From Choristoneura fumiferana (Eukaryota; Arthropoda; Insecta; Lepidoptera; Tortricidae), in NCBI RefSeq assembly GCF_025370935.1, contig NC_133472.1, positions 41,762,951 through 41,826,950 on the forward strand: 64,000 bases of DNA, given 5' to 3'. The notes beneath the pieces were generated by a model that had not been told where the DNA came from, did no database searches, and saw nothing but the letters and a program-made list of their open reading frames with translations. Every line of letters starts with the position of its first letter. The first letter of the stretch is position 1. Positions 53,031 through 63,873 of the stretch are shown here, one piece after another. The position numbers and the translations under genes were made by a program.

Positions 53031-53095
53031 TCATCTGTTCGAGATCTACGATGTCACAGAGGACAGACAGTGGCGTCTGACAAAGTCCGGTGATA

Positions 53096-53240
53096 AAACA
53101 TAGCTTGTACTATAGATACTAGGCAACGGATAAACATACTAGGAGGTATATAGATAAATACTTACTTGTATACGTGTTAAACATCCAAGAGCCGAGAACA
53201 ATTCGTATTATTCAAACAAATATCTGCCCCGGCCGGCACT
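53096..53240 (-). mobile_element. SINE family A, minus strand, headless
   Basis: ACATAGCTTGTACTATAGAT through ATTCGTATTATTCAAAC to CTGCCCCGGCCGG, where it stops before the B box. Confidence 0.7.
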
Positions 53241-53511
53241 TTTAAACACTTACATGCATTTTTAATTTTATAATCCGACTGTACTCTTCATAAGTATAAC
53301 GTTAATACAAGTAAATAAATAAAAATGAGATTATCACGTTAATATCACTTATCGACAGTGGCTTGAGCCGTAAAAATTGAATATAATGTCGCTGGTGAAA
53401 AGTTGAGGAAGTATTTGAATAAAGCAAACGGTCCAAGTTAAAAGAAAGTGGCGGATAAATTACATTTAAGTACCGCCTCACCGGGACGGTGACGTCGCCG
53501 GCTGCGTACAG

Positions 53512-53650
53512 TACCACTACCATGGGTTTACAGTGACCGTACTCGACAGCGACGGCGTAAATTATTTGTAGGGGCGCTGTACAATTCTCCATACAAATAA
53601 TTTTCGCCGTTGCTTTCGAGTACGGTCACTGTAAACTCATGGTAGTGGTA
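53512..53650. mobile_element. palindromic MITE with 46-bp arms
   Basis: TACCACTACCATGGGTTTAC then AGTGACCGTACTCGACAG, mirrored by CGAGTACGGTCACTGTAAAC then TCATGGTAGTGGTA. 139 bp. It abuts a family-3 MITE. Confidence 0.75.
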
Positions 53651-53653
53651 CAG

Positions 53654-53784
53654 AGGGGCTAGTCTGAAACTCGAAAATCGTAGTTCGTATCGCACCATCC
53701 CTTTCACTCGCGTATTAAATGATATAAGCGTCAGCGGGACGGCAGCATACGGAGTTCGAGTTTTGCACTTCGTAGAATAGGACC
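53654..53784. mobile_element. MITE family 3 copy
   Basis: GAGGGGCTAGTCTGAAACTC to GAGTTTTGCACTTCGTAG, with centre CGCGTATTAAATGATATAAG. Confidence 0.68.
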
Positions 53785-54061
53785 AGATGTAGTGATGTTT
53801 TGTCATCGTATTTTGCCGGATAAGTCCGTATTTATCTTGCTGTCTCAACTAGCTTACTGAAGCTTACTAAAACTAATTGAGGAAACAAGATAAATACAAA
53901 GTTAATCGAAAAAATATTATTTAAAAACGTTATTCTCTAGATCTGTATCCAAACAATTGGCGACGCTTTGGCAACGTCGTAGATTAGGAACGATCCATAC
54001 AAAACGATTGACTTAAGTTCTGCGTGACACGAAAATTATCCATACAACTGGCCCCAACAAA

Positions 54062-54170
54062 GTGCAAAATTCGAACTTCGTGTCTTGTCGTCCCGCTGGT
54101 GCAATTTTTTTAATACGAGAGTGAGAGGGACGGTATGATACGTTGTTCGAATTTCGTAGTAGCCCCCCGG
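54062..54170. mobile_element. MITE family 3 copy
   Basis: GTGCAAAATTCGAACTTCGT to GTTCGAATTTCGTAGTAGCC, with centre TTAATACGAGAGTGAGAGGG. Left tip degraded. Confidence 0.65.
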
Positions 54171-54308
54171 GGTAGTAGCCTAAACAATTGTAATTCAGTC
54201 AGATTATGCTGATTAGGGCCAAAATTATACAATTCGATGTTTTTTATTTATTCTTTCCTTCTAATGTATTTTTCTGTGTATCGAAAATGTGTAAATAAAT
54301 ATCTCACA

Positions 54309-54311
54309 CAA

Positions 54312-54342
<31 letters not shown>

Positions 54343-54560
54343 AGCAGACCTATTAATAAATATTAGTAAGATTAAAAATTATTACAAATCTATTACTATC
54401 TCAGAATTTACGTAATAAAGTATTTTGTGAATACATACTTGAAATTTAAATATCGTTATAAAAATGACCATTAAAGTAAAAGTACTCGTAAATACCGAAA
54501 CCGATATTATTATTTGGTATCGGCAACCGAATAGCCCACACACACACACACACACACACA
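54309..54560 (-). repeat. dispersed repeat pair with CA run, member 2
   Basis: A CA run, then CATACAAGCAGACCTATTAA to ATTTGGTATCGGCAACCGAA and TAGCCCACACACAC. Reverse complement of 12,598-12,833. Here CA runs lie at both ends. Confidence 0.75.
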
Positions 54561-54644
54561 ATACAGACATAGGTTATACTAAAGCCAAAGTGTTTTTCCT
54601 GATTTCAAATCTCTAACAAACATTAATATTCCCCGCGGCCCAGG

Positions 54645-54771
54645 CATACTGCGAAATGCAAAATTCGGCCTTCGTATCTTGCCGTCCCGCTCACGCTTAC
54701 ATCATTTAATACGAGAGTGAGAGCGACGGTACGACACGAAACTTCGATTTTCAAATTTCGTAGTAGCCCCA
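54645..54771. mobile_element. MITE family 3 copy
   Basis: GCATACTGCGAAATGCAAAA to TTTTCAAATTTCGTAGTAGC, with centre TCATTTAATACGAGAGTGAG. Confidence 0.65.
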
Positions 54772-55038
54772 GCCGCCTGTGACTTGCGCACGCGCCGACG
54801 TCTCGTAGAGATCGGCCATAGAGATGCACCCGCGCGATGCCCCTGAGTTGTGGCCCGGGCGGACCCTAAAACGTACATCAGATAGACGAGTGTGACAAGA
54901 CTTACTGCGTGAGAGTGGACACTGCGTCTGCGCAACGCAATCGCTAGGATAAGAGTTGCCAGCATTTTTTTTTTCAAAGAAAGGACCATGGGCAACTTTG
55001 TATGGTAAGTGTACCAAAAACCAACAGTGCTGAGAGTT

Positions 55039-55537
55039 AAGCGGCAATTACACTAAGTCGTTCACCTAATACGGTCGCCGGATTTGTTTCAAACTACTTC
55101 TTTTTTTTTATTCGACTGGTTGGCAAACGAGCAAGTGAGTCTCCTGATGGTAAGCGATCACCAACGCCCATAAACATCTGCTGTTGCAGATGCGTTGCCA
55201 ACCTAGAGGCCTAAGATGGGATACCTCAAGTGCCAGTAATTTCACCGGCTATATTACTCTCCACGCTGAAACACAACAGTGCAAGCACTGCTGCTGCCGG
55301 GTTAGCGAGCAAGATGGTGGTAGCAATCCGGGCGGACCTTGCACAAGGTCCTACCACCTGCAAACCACCACCGGTGAACGAACGTCGTCTTTACATTAGT
55401 CTGTCCGTCTACTGCGGCGGCCATGTTAAGGCGGTGGCAGCTGTCGCTCACCGAATGCGGCCGACTACCGTGTTCCTTACACCTTTACGGTCGCCGCATG
55501 CAGCATTCGGCGAACGACTCAGTGTAGTGGCCGCTTT
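55039..55537. mobile_element. TTA-flanked MITE with nested repeat F
   Basis: AGCGGCAATTACACTAAGTC then GTTCACC, mirrored by CGAACGACTCAGTGTAGTGG then CCGCT. TTA lies on each side of AGCGGC/GCCGCT. Repeat F fills 55,094-55,380. This suggests a PIF/Harbinger-type MITE. Confidence 0.65.
55094..55380 (-). mobile_element. repeat F, minus-strand copy
   Basis: A T run, GGCAAACGAGCAAGTGAGTC, TGATGGTAAGCGATCACC, TTTCACCGGC-containing middle, and GCACAAGGTCCTACCACCTG at the far end. Confidence 0.65.
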
Positions 55538-55739
55538 AGGTCACTAAAAATGTCTGCTTGTCTACTTTATGTCATTCTACGGGCACCAAGTTCAATTCCA
55601 TTGCAAAGCTGAGATATTCAAGTTTTATTCAGAGTAAATATTTATAAGAAACTGTGTTTTATCTTTAAAGTCCTCCTTATTATGGCTTCAAATATCCTGG
55701 AGGATAATCAAGACAGATTGACTCGTGAAAAAGTTGTGT

Positions 55740-55926
55740 AAAATTTATTTATTTGCCAATAAAAAAATACAGCATTACAGTAAAACCAATGCGCTGTAAA
55801 ATTCAAATTATACTTACAATAAAAAACACATAAAGACATTAAAACCAAAAAAAAAGTTATTTAAATTTAAATTCAAATTATACTTACAATAAAAAACACA
55901 AAAAGACATTAAAAACAAAAAAAAAG
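55740..55926 (-). repeat. tandem 70-bp duplication in an AT-rich 3' region
   Basis: AAATTCAAATTATACTTACA through AAAAAAAAAGTTATTTA occurs twice with a period of 70 (55,799 and 55,869). It lies directly 3' of the coding fragment on the minus strand, as a 3' UTR duplication would. Confidence 0.8.
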
Positions 55927-56253
55927 TTATTTAGGGATTTTTATCCTTGCTTCCCTAAAGCGACGGAAGACCACGCCCTCTGGCCAGAAATCGGAGTGCA
56001 GGAACATCTGCTGGTGCTTAGCCGGCACTTGGAGTCTAAAAGAGCGAAAATTGTTGGCTCTATTAGACTCGAGCGGGCGGATAAAAACCTCGGCTCCCTT
56101 CAACCGACCCCGAGCTGCCTCGCGGATGTGCTCGAAGACCTTCTCTTCCGTCGTCTTCGTGTCCAACCGCGATAGGTAGAAATGATAATATGTTTGTAGC
56201 CTTAACCCATCCTTATCATTGTTCTCGAAGATTTCATACAAGCAAGATTTCAT
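55927..56253 (-). pseudogene. C-terminal fragment of a retroelement ORF1/gag-like protein
   Basis: An uninterrupted frame of 108 codons reads YYHFYLSRLDTKTTEEKVFE, then VFIRPLESNRANNFRSFRLQ, and ends DFWPEGVVFRRF with a stop. A short FYxSRLxxxTTxE start and an FxSFRLQVP..FWPxGVxxRRF end is a fold I associate with insect retroelement-associated proteins of the RRM or gag-like kind. The frame extends upstream to about 56,310, where the (TTTGAC)n tail of a reversed LINE cuts it. No complete domain organisation or start is preserved. Confidence 0.45.
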
Positions 56254-56307
56254 ATAAGGTGTTCTACCGATATTCTTAAAAAAACACAGTTTCTCATAGA
56301 TATTTAC

Positions 56308-56430
56308 TCAAAGTCAAAGTCAAAATATCTTTATTCAATTTAGGCTATAACAAGCACCCATGAATGTCAAAAAAAACCACCACCGGTTCGGAACAGCCTC
56401 TGCTGAGAAGAATCCGGCAAGAAACTCTAT
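56308..56430 (-). mobile_element. LINE 3' end with (TTTGAC)n tail, copy 3
   Basis: CAAAGTCAAAGTCAAAATAT, GGCTATAACAAGCACCCATG, CACCGGTTCGGAACAGCC and AAGAATCCGGCAAGAAACTC. Slightly longer than the other two copies. Confidence 0.65.
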
Positions 56431-56727
56431 ACTAACTCTATACTCTGACTAAAATATGTATATCTCAGTAGTTAAGCAATGAAATTCAACTTTGTGCCCA
56501 TAGAACGAAATAAAGTAGATAAGCAGATCCTTTTAGTGACCTAACTCTCAGCTCTGTTGGTTTTTGGTCCATTTTGACGCATGGTCCTTTGAAGAAAACT
56601 AGTTTTTTTGCTTTAAATTCCGATTGCTTGCATAACTCTCCCTTAAGATCTCTACCCATTACACCGTGTCATACCATGACCGTAACAAGACCGTGTCAGG
56701 CTAAAATATATTCTTTGTATTGATAAG

Positions 56728-57029
56728 CCGTGGTGGCCTAGTGGTTTGACCTATCGCCTCTCAAGCAGAGGGTCGTGGGTTCAAACCGCGGCTCGCACCT
56801 CTGAGTTTTTCGAAATTCATGTGCGGAATCACATTTGAAGTTTACCACGAGCTTTGCGGTGAAGGAAAACATCGTGAGGAAACCTGCACAAACCTGCGAA
56901 GCAATTCAATGGTGCGTGTGAAGTTCCCAATCCGCACTGGGCCCGCGTGGGAACTATGGCCCAAGCCCTCTTGTTCTGAGAGGAGTCCTGTGCCCAGCAG
57001 TGGGACATATATAGGCTGAGATGATGATG
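56728..57029 (+). mobile_element. SINE family B, full length with 9-bp target duplication
   Basis: Complete: GCCGTGGTGGCCTAGTGG, reversed-free B box GGGTTCAAACCGCGG, GAGCTTTGCGGTGAAGG, GCCCAGCAGTGGGACAT and a GATGATGATGA end. Flanked by ATTGATAAG at 56,719-56,727 and 57,030-57,038. The best reference copy for the family. Confidence 0.9.
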
Positions 57030-57299
57030 ATTGATAAGTATGAGACTATGGCCACTAGCACGTTCGGTAACCAACCGTCGCCGTCGCGTATCATGTATGC
57101 GTTTGACATTCCGTTCCTGTCACGTTCCGGTTACGGTCATGACATGATACGGTGGGTAGAGACCCTTAGTGTCCAAAGTCCGAGGTCAGCTCAATAGGAG
57201 CATGCTAAAATATAAACTACTACTAGCTGAGCGGCCCGTCTGGCAGCTCGCCCTCTCTCTCTATCCGGTAAGCTGCAAAAGCCAAAATAAAGTTTTTCT

Positions 57300-57540
57300 T
57301 GACTGGAAGGCACAGGCCTCCTCTCAGAACGAAAGGGCTTGAGCTGGTCCCACGCGGGCCCAATGCGGGCGAATTGCGAACTTGACACACAATTGAATTT
57401 CTTCGCGGGTGTGTGCAGGTTTCCTCGCGATGTTTTTCTTCACGCATAAATTTCGAAAAAAGTCAAAGGTACGAGCCCGGCTTTGAACTTACGAACCTCT
57501 GTAGGAGAGGCCATAGGGCAAACCACTAGGCCACCACGGG
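57300..57540 (-). mobile_element. SINE family B, minus strand
   Basis: GGCACAGGCCTCCTCTCAG, CCCACGCGGGCCCAATGC, TTTCGAAAAAAGTCAAAGG and a reversed head CAAACCACTAGGCCACCACG. Middle shortened. Confidence 0.75.
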
Positions 57541-57774
57541 TTGTCTGTGTATAACCAGGTGGGCCTGAGGAGCAAATCATTAAAACATATTGTAAAAGTT
57601 ACTCGTCAAACTGGACGAAATAGTTCAGCGACATTAAAAAAAAAATTACTCGGCAAAGTTTATTCGAAGAAGCATTGTAGTCAATTTTAAGACTTTTATA
57701 GCGTGACATGCGACGTCTGGTCTCTAGGATGGCGTACATTTATACTATTTAAGTAAATTAAAAATGTAAATAAA

Positions 57775-57981
57775 TAAATAATAAATAAATATCACGGGAC
57801 AATTCACACCAATTGACCTAGTCCCAAAGTAAGCTTAGCAAAGCTTGTCTTATGGGTACTAAGCAACGGATAAATGTAATTATATAGATAGATACATACT
57901 TAAATACATGGTAAACACCCAAGACCGGAGAACAAACATTCGTATTTTTCATACAAATATCTGCCCCGACACGGGAATCGA
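57775..57981 (-). mobile_element. SINE family A, minus strand, head truncated
   Basis: AATATCACGGGACAATTCAC through ACAAACATTCGTATTTTTC to CCCCGACACGGGAATCGAA, where it breaks inside the B box. Confidence 0.78.
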
Positions 57982-58511
57982 AGTAAAGAATGAATTGTTT
58001 TTAATAAACTCTGAACTAATATCATATGAACTGTATGTGTATAAATTAAACATCACAAATAGAGTCATCACATCACCTAGTGTTATACAGCTATCTACGC
58101 CAATACTCGCATCATAATATAACTTAAATCTCATCTTAATGTATATGAAAGTCGTCGGAATTCAACAAGTCACAAGTTTCGTATTGCCCACCTGCCATTG
58201 AGGACACAGTATAAAACAGAATGTCATCTACGTACACCGCGCCCACCGGGCTTGATTTGATTGATGCTACACCTCGCGGTTAGTTTTTATAAGCTGACGT
58301 CACGTAGATTTAAAAAAAAACAGCCGTGGTAGCGCTAGCCTGTTTTTATACCTGTGGCCGTGTAGCAGGCTAGCACTTCTGATTTTTCCGAATTTATGTG
58401 ATAGAGACCCAGGCACCTTTGTTTTTTTTTCAAAATTTAAGAGCATAATTACATTTGTCACTTCATCATCGGCTTTTCGTCCTTTTTAATATCGTGATGA
58501 AACTGAACAGA

Positions 58512-58639
58512 GGGGCTACTACGAAATTCGAAAATCGAAGTTCGTATCGTACCGTCTCACTGACGCTAATATTATTTAATACGAGAGTGAGAGGGACGGT
58601 ACGATAAGAACTTCGATTTTCGAGTTTCGTAGTAGCCCT
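58512..58639. mobile_element. MITE family 3 copy
   Basis: GGGGCTACTACGAAATTCG to CGAGTTTCGTAGTAGCCCT, 128 bp, with centre TATTATTTAATACGAGAGTG. Both ends clear. Confidence 0.78.
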
Positions 58640-58645
58640 TCAGTT

Positions 58646-58740
58646 TGTGTGAAGTTGTAATTCAATCTGGGCCTGCGTGGGAAGTGCAGTACGAGCCCTC
58701 TCTTTCTGAGAGAAGGCCTGTACCTACCAGTGGGGTATAT
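58646..58740 (+). mobile_element. SINE family B tail
   Basis: TGTGTGAAGTTGTAATTCA, GGGCCTGCGTGGGAAG and CTTTCTGAGAGAAGGCCTG. Degenerate. Confidence 0.55.
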
Positions 58741-59073
58741 GTAAACCGGATACTCACAAACTTAGTAGGTAACATACAATAACGAAGCTTGCCGAGTCAA
58801 AATTACGCAAATAAATTGTTCTAATTTTTTTTAATTACTCCGCCAGTTAGATAATAGAAACCATAGGTTTTTAGGGTTCCGTACCCCAAGAATCACGCCG
58901 TACGACACCATTTAGCATGGCGTGACGTCACAGGCCCCCACTCCCGAACATTGCGCTCCATCTTTGTCATTATTTGTTAGATTGACAAAAGAAAAAAAAA
59001 TACCTAACCTAACTGACGGACTAAATGGAATAATATGTTTTTACCCAGGATCTACTCAATAAGGGCAAGAGAT

Positions 59074-59170
59074 AGGCGAAATATCGCTAGATGGCGTTAG
59101 TATCGTGAGGTTTTTTTGACGTTACGGTCTTGCTTGCAATTGGCTCATTTAGTTATTAGCCAATTAGGGC
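59074..59170 (+). repeat. dispersed repeat G, copy 4 (long)
   Basis: CGAAATATCGCTAGATGGCG, GACGTTACGGTCTTGCTTGC and AATTGGCTCATTTAGTTATT. Parallel to 15.4 kb. Confidence 0.6.
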
Positions 59171-59375
59171 TATCGCGTATGAATTCTTCGCTAGAGGTGC
59201 TATTGTAGCGTGAGGTCTCCGAAATGTCAAATCTCATTGTTTTTGGATGAGCTACGCGGGTTTATTTATAATTAGAATAATTTTGTGAATATTTATCAAT
59301 ACCTGAAATTAATTATGGCAAATAATAATATGCGTTACGGGGCAATGAATGTATGTGTTTTGAGACAGTTTGGTC

Positions 59376-59590
59376 TTTCGGAAACCTTTGTCCTCTCTTT
59401 TTTCCTAACAAAACAGGACTACGCAACACTGTGGCATGCTCGATATTTTTATGGTACGGTTTTAAGGTACAACATATGATTTTAATGTAAATTTTGTTTT
59501 CACGCCCGTAGTGACTTACCACTATACCTACTTCAGGCAAGACTTTGTCTACAATGGCGCCATCTGGTGAGCGTGTGTTTAATTTCGACG
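59376..59590 (+). repeat. dispersed repeat H, copy 2
   Basis: GACTACGCAACACTGTGGCA, TGCTCGATATTTTTATGGTA and TTTGTTTTCACGCCCGTAGT, then AATGGCGCCATCTGGTGAGC. Same order as 36.5 kb. Confidence 0.6.
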
Positions 59591-60320
59591 GGTTATTCTA
59601 AAGAAAACTCTTTAAAATTTCATACCGTTTTATACTGTGATCTTGGTGAATTAATACAAGAGTGTTTAGGTACGTTAAAGATTAAGATCTTAGATGGTTA
59701 TCGTTGGTTGCTTCATAACCACGATGTGAGGAAGTTAGTATATTTGAATGTCGCCACGGGGGACCGCCGTCGGGTGGAGATTGTACTTTGACCGTAATTT
59801 GTAAAGACCATGTTGTTTGGACTCAGTAGTATAGAAGGGATCATAGACGCGAAGACGTTGACAGGAATTTTTGCGATAAAGTTGAATATCTCAGGCTGAA
59901 CCGATTTTGATGAAACATGTCTTAAGAACCATCGCTGGAAAACCTGCTTTCAAATAAAAAACCGTATTCAAATCCGTCCACCCGTTTAGGAGCTACTGTG
60001 CCACAGACAGACAAACAGGCACACAAACTTTTAAGACCCCTCTTTTTGCGTCGTGGGTTAGAAATTAGTAGGTCACTTTATTATATAGATCTATGGTGAG
60101 AACAGTATAATTAGCATAATATATACATAACCGAGCGCTGTTTATTAACCTATCGATATATTACAACGAAAATCACCACATGCTAACATCTACGAACATT
60201 ATCATACTCATTTGCATATCGGCATAAGGATCTATGATATTAGATTGCTTACATAGGTGGTCTTTACATACATAGGTACTTGGATGGAACCTTTGTGCTT
60301 TGTGATACTGATGACTTTGT
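59591..60320. other. no recognised gene
   Basis: Chance frames. AACCGATTTTGATGAAAC near 59,900 and CACAGACAGACAAACAGG near 60,000 are generic repeat phrases. Confidence 0.3.
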
Positions 60321-60425
60321 GTTTTTTTTTTTTTTTTTTAATTCGATTGGATGGCAAACGAGCAAGTGGGTCTCCTGATGGTAAGAGATCACCACCGCCC
60401 ATAAACATCTGCAACACCAGGTGTT
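60321..60425 (-). mobile_element. repeat F fragment with long T run
   Basis: An 18-base T run, AATTCGATTGGATGGCAAAC and GAGCAAGTGGGTCTCCTGAT, ending near CATCTGCAACACCAGG. The T run supports reversed retroposition. Confidence 0.65.
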
Positions 60426-60514
60426 ACTCGTATATTGACATTCCATACATCTGCGAAAGAAGTCTTAGCGGAATTGATTATGAAACGGTCCCACCCTGGT
60501 TCCTCGTCTGTAGG

Positions 60515-60657
60515 TACAGTCAACGATATAAATAAGCGATCAACTTTGTACCTTTTTGCTTTCACGCGGTACACAATTTCGCATGGCTTTTCAAACATGA
60601 CTTTAATATATTATGACAAGGTACAAAAGAAATCACTTATTTATGACGTTGACTGTA
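60515..60657. mobile_element. MITE family 2, full copy
   Basis: TACAGTCAACGATATAAATA then AGCGATCA, mirrored by AATCACTTATTTATGACGTT then GACTGTA. 143 bp. The TA tip is like family 1. Confidence 0.78.
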
Positions 60658-60811
60658 CGTGATTAAGCTTTTCTGTATTGCCTCTACCCGTGGTTTCGCT
60701 TGAGATGTGAGAGATTAATTGTAAATAATTCAGAATTTTGCCAAAATTCCCACGAAAATTCCCAAAGTTTACAACGATCATGAGATTTTTTTTCTCTTTT
60801 TTTTTAAATAA

Positions 60812-61046
60812 GACTTGACACCAAATTGACCTAGTCCCAAACTAAGCAAAGCTTATACTAAGTATGGATACTAGGCAACGGATAAACATACTTATATAGA
60901 TAAATACATACTTAAATACAATTAAACATCCAAGACCCGAGAACAAACATTCGTATTATTCATACAAATATCTGCCCCGGCCTGGAATCGAACCCGGGAC
61001 CTCAAGCTTCGTAGTCAGGTTCTCTAACCACTTGGCCATCCTGTTA
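60812..61046 (-). mobile_element. SINE family A, minus-strand full copy
   Basis: GACTTGACACCAAATTGACC to CTCTAACCACTTGGCCATCC. The reversed B box GGAATCGAACCCGGG is intact. Confidence 0.86.
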
Positions 61047-61103
61047 TCATTCCGTTGCAATATTGGATTAAAAAGTAACCTACGTTTAACTACCTTATTC
61101 CTA

Positions 61104-61320
61104 ACTATCTTTTGCCTGCGGCTTCGCCCGCGTGGTATTCGGTTATCGCGCGCTGTTCCCTCGGGAACTGTGCATTTTCCGGGATAAAAAGTAGCCTGTG
61201 TCACTCTTGGGCCCATAAACTTTCTATATGCCAAAAATCACGACGATTCGTCGCTCCGTTTCAACGTGAAAAAGGGTCAAACATACAAACACACACTTTC
61301 GCATTTATAATATTAAGATT
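61104..61320 (-). mobile_element. Lep1-type Helitron-like element, minus copy
   Basis: TCTTTTGCCTGCGGCTTCGC, CCATAAACTTTCTATATGCC and CGCATTTATAATATTAAG: the reverse of the 45.6-kb element, including the GC hairpin. The terminal CTAG has become ATAG. Confidence 0.65.
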
Positions 61321-61454
61321 GGTTTTTTGGAATCTTTTTGTATTTTTTATTTCAATTCTAAATTTTTTGTTACTTTTACGGTCCTATACTAACCTATAAA
61401 CTAAGTAAGTATCGAAAATACAAACTGAAATATAGATGCACAGAAAAACCAGAA

Positions 61455-61540
61455 AAATAAGACCAGCGCTGTGAATCGAACCCAGGTCCTCGGCATTCCG
61501 TGCCGTGTGCTATACCGCTACACCACCGCTGGACAGCCAG
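61455..61540 (-). mobile_element. tRNA-like SINE head (other family)
   Basis: Minus strand CCAGCGGTGGTGTAGCGG has an A-box form, and CCTGGGTTCGATTCACAG a B-box form. Six acceptor-like pairs (CCAGCG/CGCTGG) and a GTGT/GCAC D stem can be drawn, but the anticodon stem is imperfect and there is no T at position 33. More likely a SINE head or tRNA pseudogene than a functional tRNA. Confidence 0.5.
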
Positions 61541-61639
61541 CGCCCCAGCCAGCGCTGCCAGCCAGCCTGCTGCTGCCGCTGTGTCCAGCGTGGGTCGTTG
61601 TATTTTCGATATTTATAATATTAGTATGGAAGTATGGAT

Positions 61640-62175
61640 TAATTGTAGACAGCTGGCTATCTGTACTCCGAATTTCATCCAAATCAGTCCAACCGTTTCA
61701 GCGTGGAAGAGTTCTAAGCAAAGACAGTCCAATGCCATTTGGCTCACTTCCAGTGATCGGATTGACTTGAAATTTGAATGCAAGTACAGTCAGCAAAAAG
61801 TACAGTCAGAAAAAAGTTTGCACATATAAAAATGCACTTTTTAACAGAAACTTTTATTACAAGCTTTTATTTAGTTTCACCTGTCCCGTTGTCTGTATGT
61901 CTGTCTGGCTGTCTGTCTGTTTGTCTGTAGTCAAATCTTGCAAGTTAAATTCGACCAACTTTCAGTAGTAGATAGGCTTGAAATTTGGCATACTTATGTA
62001 AATCACGTGACAATACAATAATCTAGTAGTAACATCCTGGTAGTCCAGCCAGGATCGTCTCCGCAGGACGGACGGACGGACTTGAAATTTGGTATGCAAA
62101 TGTAGTTTGGGTGACAATGCAAGTACAGTCAACAAAAAGTACAGAAAGATTGTGTTAAAAATGTTTCTTTATGGT
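61640..62175 (+). repeat. dispersed repeat E, copy 2
   Basis: CACTTCCAGTGATCGGATTG, AGTTTCACCTGTCCCGTTG, a CTGTCTGTCTG run, AGTCCAGCCAGGATCGTCTC and AGTACAGTCAACAAAAAGTA. Parallel to 30.25-30.59 kb. GACGGACGGACG replaces a longer spacer. Confidence 0.65.
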
Positions 62176-62661
62176 TAGGTTATTTTGTACTATACTATGT
62201 ATAAATGATGAAGCAATTTCATGTAAACTGGGTCCATATCGACTCTCATAATTGTCACAATTCGATTATAGAGTTCTACAAGATAACTATTTAATAATTT
62301 ATAAAAAAAATATGGTTTCGAAGGAAAAAATAATAATAACAAAAATTACATTATGACTTGCGAAAATTATGAGAGGACGAGCACCTATGTAAACCAACTA
62401 CTTATATATTTCTTTGTTACCCGTTTCTTACGATTCTATAGGCGACATAAAAAAAACACGTCAGTGGCTTTATTGTTTAAACGCTTCTTAATTCGAGGTT
62501 ATTTGTTTACAATCTACACGTAGCGGCGTCTTCAAAGGCGGCCATTAGACGCCGTTACACAGATACTTTCAAGAAAAACCTGAAGTGGATAGTTTTCGAT
62601 TCGATAAAGTTCGATTCGGACATAAACCGTAACCGGAATCGATTATTTTATGTGCCAATGT
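62176..62661. other. no recognised feature
   Basis: AT-rich. GAAAACCTGAAG-type and GATTCGATAAAGTTCGATTCG phrases only. Confidence 0.3.
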
Positions 62662-63083
62662 TTAGGCTGTGTTGCCACTAGAGATGTGCGAAGACGTGTT
62701 GCGAGGTGGGTGAATTGCAAAAAATTTTACATAATAACAATGGTAATATATTGAAAAGATAAAATGATAATACAGTACATTAAATAAAGTAAATAAGAAG
62801 TAAACAAGGTCAGGCAATAACCAAATAACTACAATAATAAAACCTAACCAATATATATATAAGTAGCATGTAACATGGAAGCATATGTGAACATTATATT
62901 TTAATTATAGATGAGGGCTCGCCCGCCCCTTGCACTCCTGAGTTATAAAATCTTAAATAATATAGATTATTAACTAACTAATTATAAAATTTTGTAATGT
63001 TATTCTTGGTGTGAATTATCCCGTGATATTTACTTATTTATTTACTTATTCTGATTTATAATAAACAGTTTAATTTGTTTTTA

Positions 63084-63210
63084 GTTAAGGGCTTTATTTA
63101 AGAAAACTTAATTGATTCCCTTGTGTTACGAAAGTTAGTCATACAAACTATATCGGTAACTTTCGTAACACAAAGGAATCAATTCAGTTTCCTTAACTAA
63201 AGCCCTTAAC
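63084..63210. mobile_element. palindromic MITE, TA-flanked
   Basis: GTTAAGGGCTTTATTTAAGA and GATTCCCTTGTGTTACGAAA, mirrored by TTTCGTAACACAAAGGAATC and TAAAGCCCTTAAC. 127 bp, nested in the larger element. Confidence 0.78.
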
Positions 63211-63307
63211 TATGTAGACTTTTTTGCAACTCACTCAGGAATGTATTTGTCATGCATGAACCAATATAAACGCTTCAGTTACCTACAAGTGAGTATCCTC
63301 GCTGAGC

Positions 63308-63572
63308 GGGATGGCAAACGAGCAAGTGGGTCTCCTGATGGTAAGAGATCACCACCGCCCATAAACATCTGTAACACCAGGGGTATTGCAGACGCGTTGC
63401 CAACCTAGAGGCCTATGGAATACCTCAGGTGCCAGTAATTTCACCGGCTGTCTTACTCTCCACGCCGAAACACAGTGCAAGCATTGCTGCTTCACGGTAG
63501 GATTAGCGAGCAAATGGTGGTAGCAATCCGGGCGGCTTGCACACGGTCCTACCACCTGCAAAAACCTGCGCA
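63308..63572 (-). mobile_element. repeat F, minus-strand copy
   Basis: GGGATGGCAAACGAGCAAGT, ACCACCGCCCATAAACATCT, GCCAGTAATTTCACCGGCTG and CACGGTCCTACCACCTGC. Near full length. Confidence 0.68.
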
Positions 63573-63873
63573 TCTCTAGTGAAAAGAGTATCTCTAGTCG
63601 CTCGCTCCGCGGAGTGATATGAGGATAACTAAATGAAGCATCTCTATTGGTTCATGACAAACACATTTCTCGCACATCTCTAGTGGAAACGCAGCCTTAA
63701 GGCGCTGAGCTGCCTGTGTCGGGTAATTTCAATTCAACAATTAAAATACGCGCGAAAAAAAACTTTTGTTTTAATATTACTTCACAAATAACTTTAAAGA
63801 CATACTATTTGCTATTTTAGGATTAGTCCTACAAGTGTTAAGTCCTACGTTAAATAAGAATATGGGACTGTAA

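Larger units (their letters stand above)
62665..63696. mobile_element. TTA-flanked transposon containing nested elements
   Basis: GGCTGTGTTGCCACTAGAGA then TGTGCGA, mirrored by CGCACATCTCTAGTGGAAAC then GCAGCC. TTA lies at 62,662-62,664 and 63,697-63,699. The 1.03-kb interior includes a palindrome (63,084-63,210) and repeat F (63,308-63,572). No transposase seen. Confidence 0.7.

Noticed and set aside
61455..61540. Candidate tRNA gene on the minus strand
   Set aside because: Acceptor and D stems can be drawn, but the anticodon stem and loop are irregular; listed as a SINE-type tRNA-like head.
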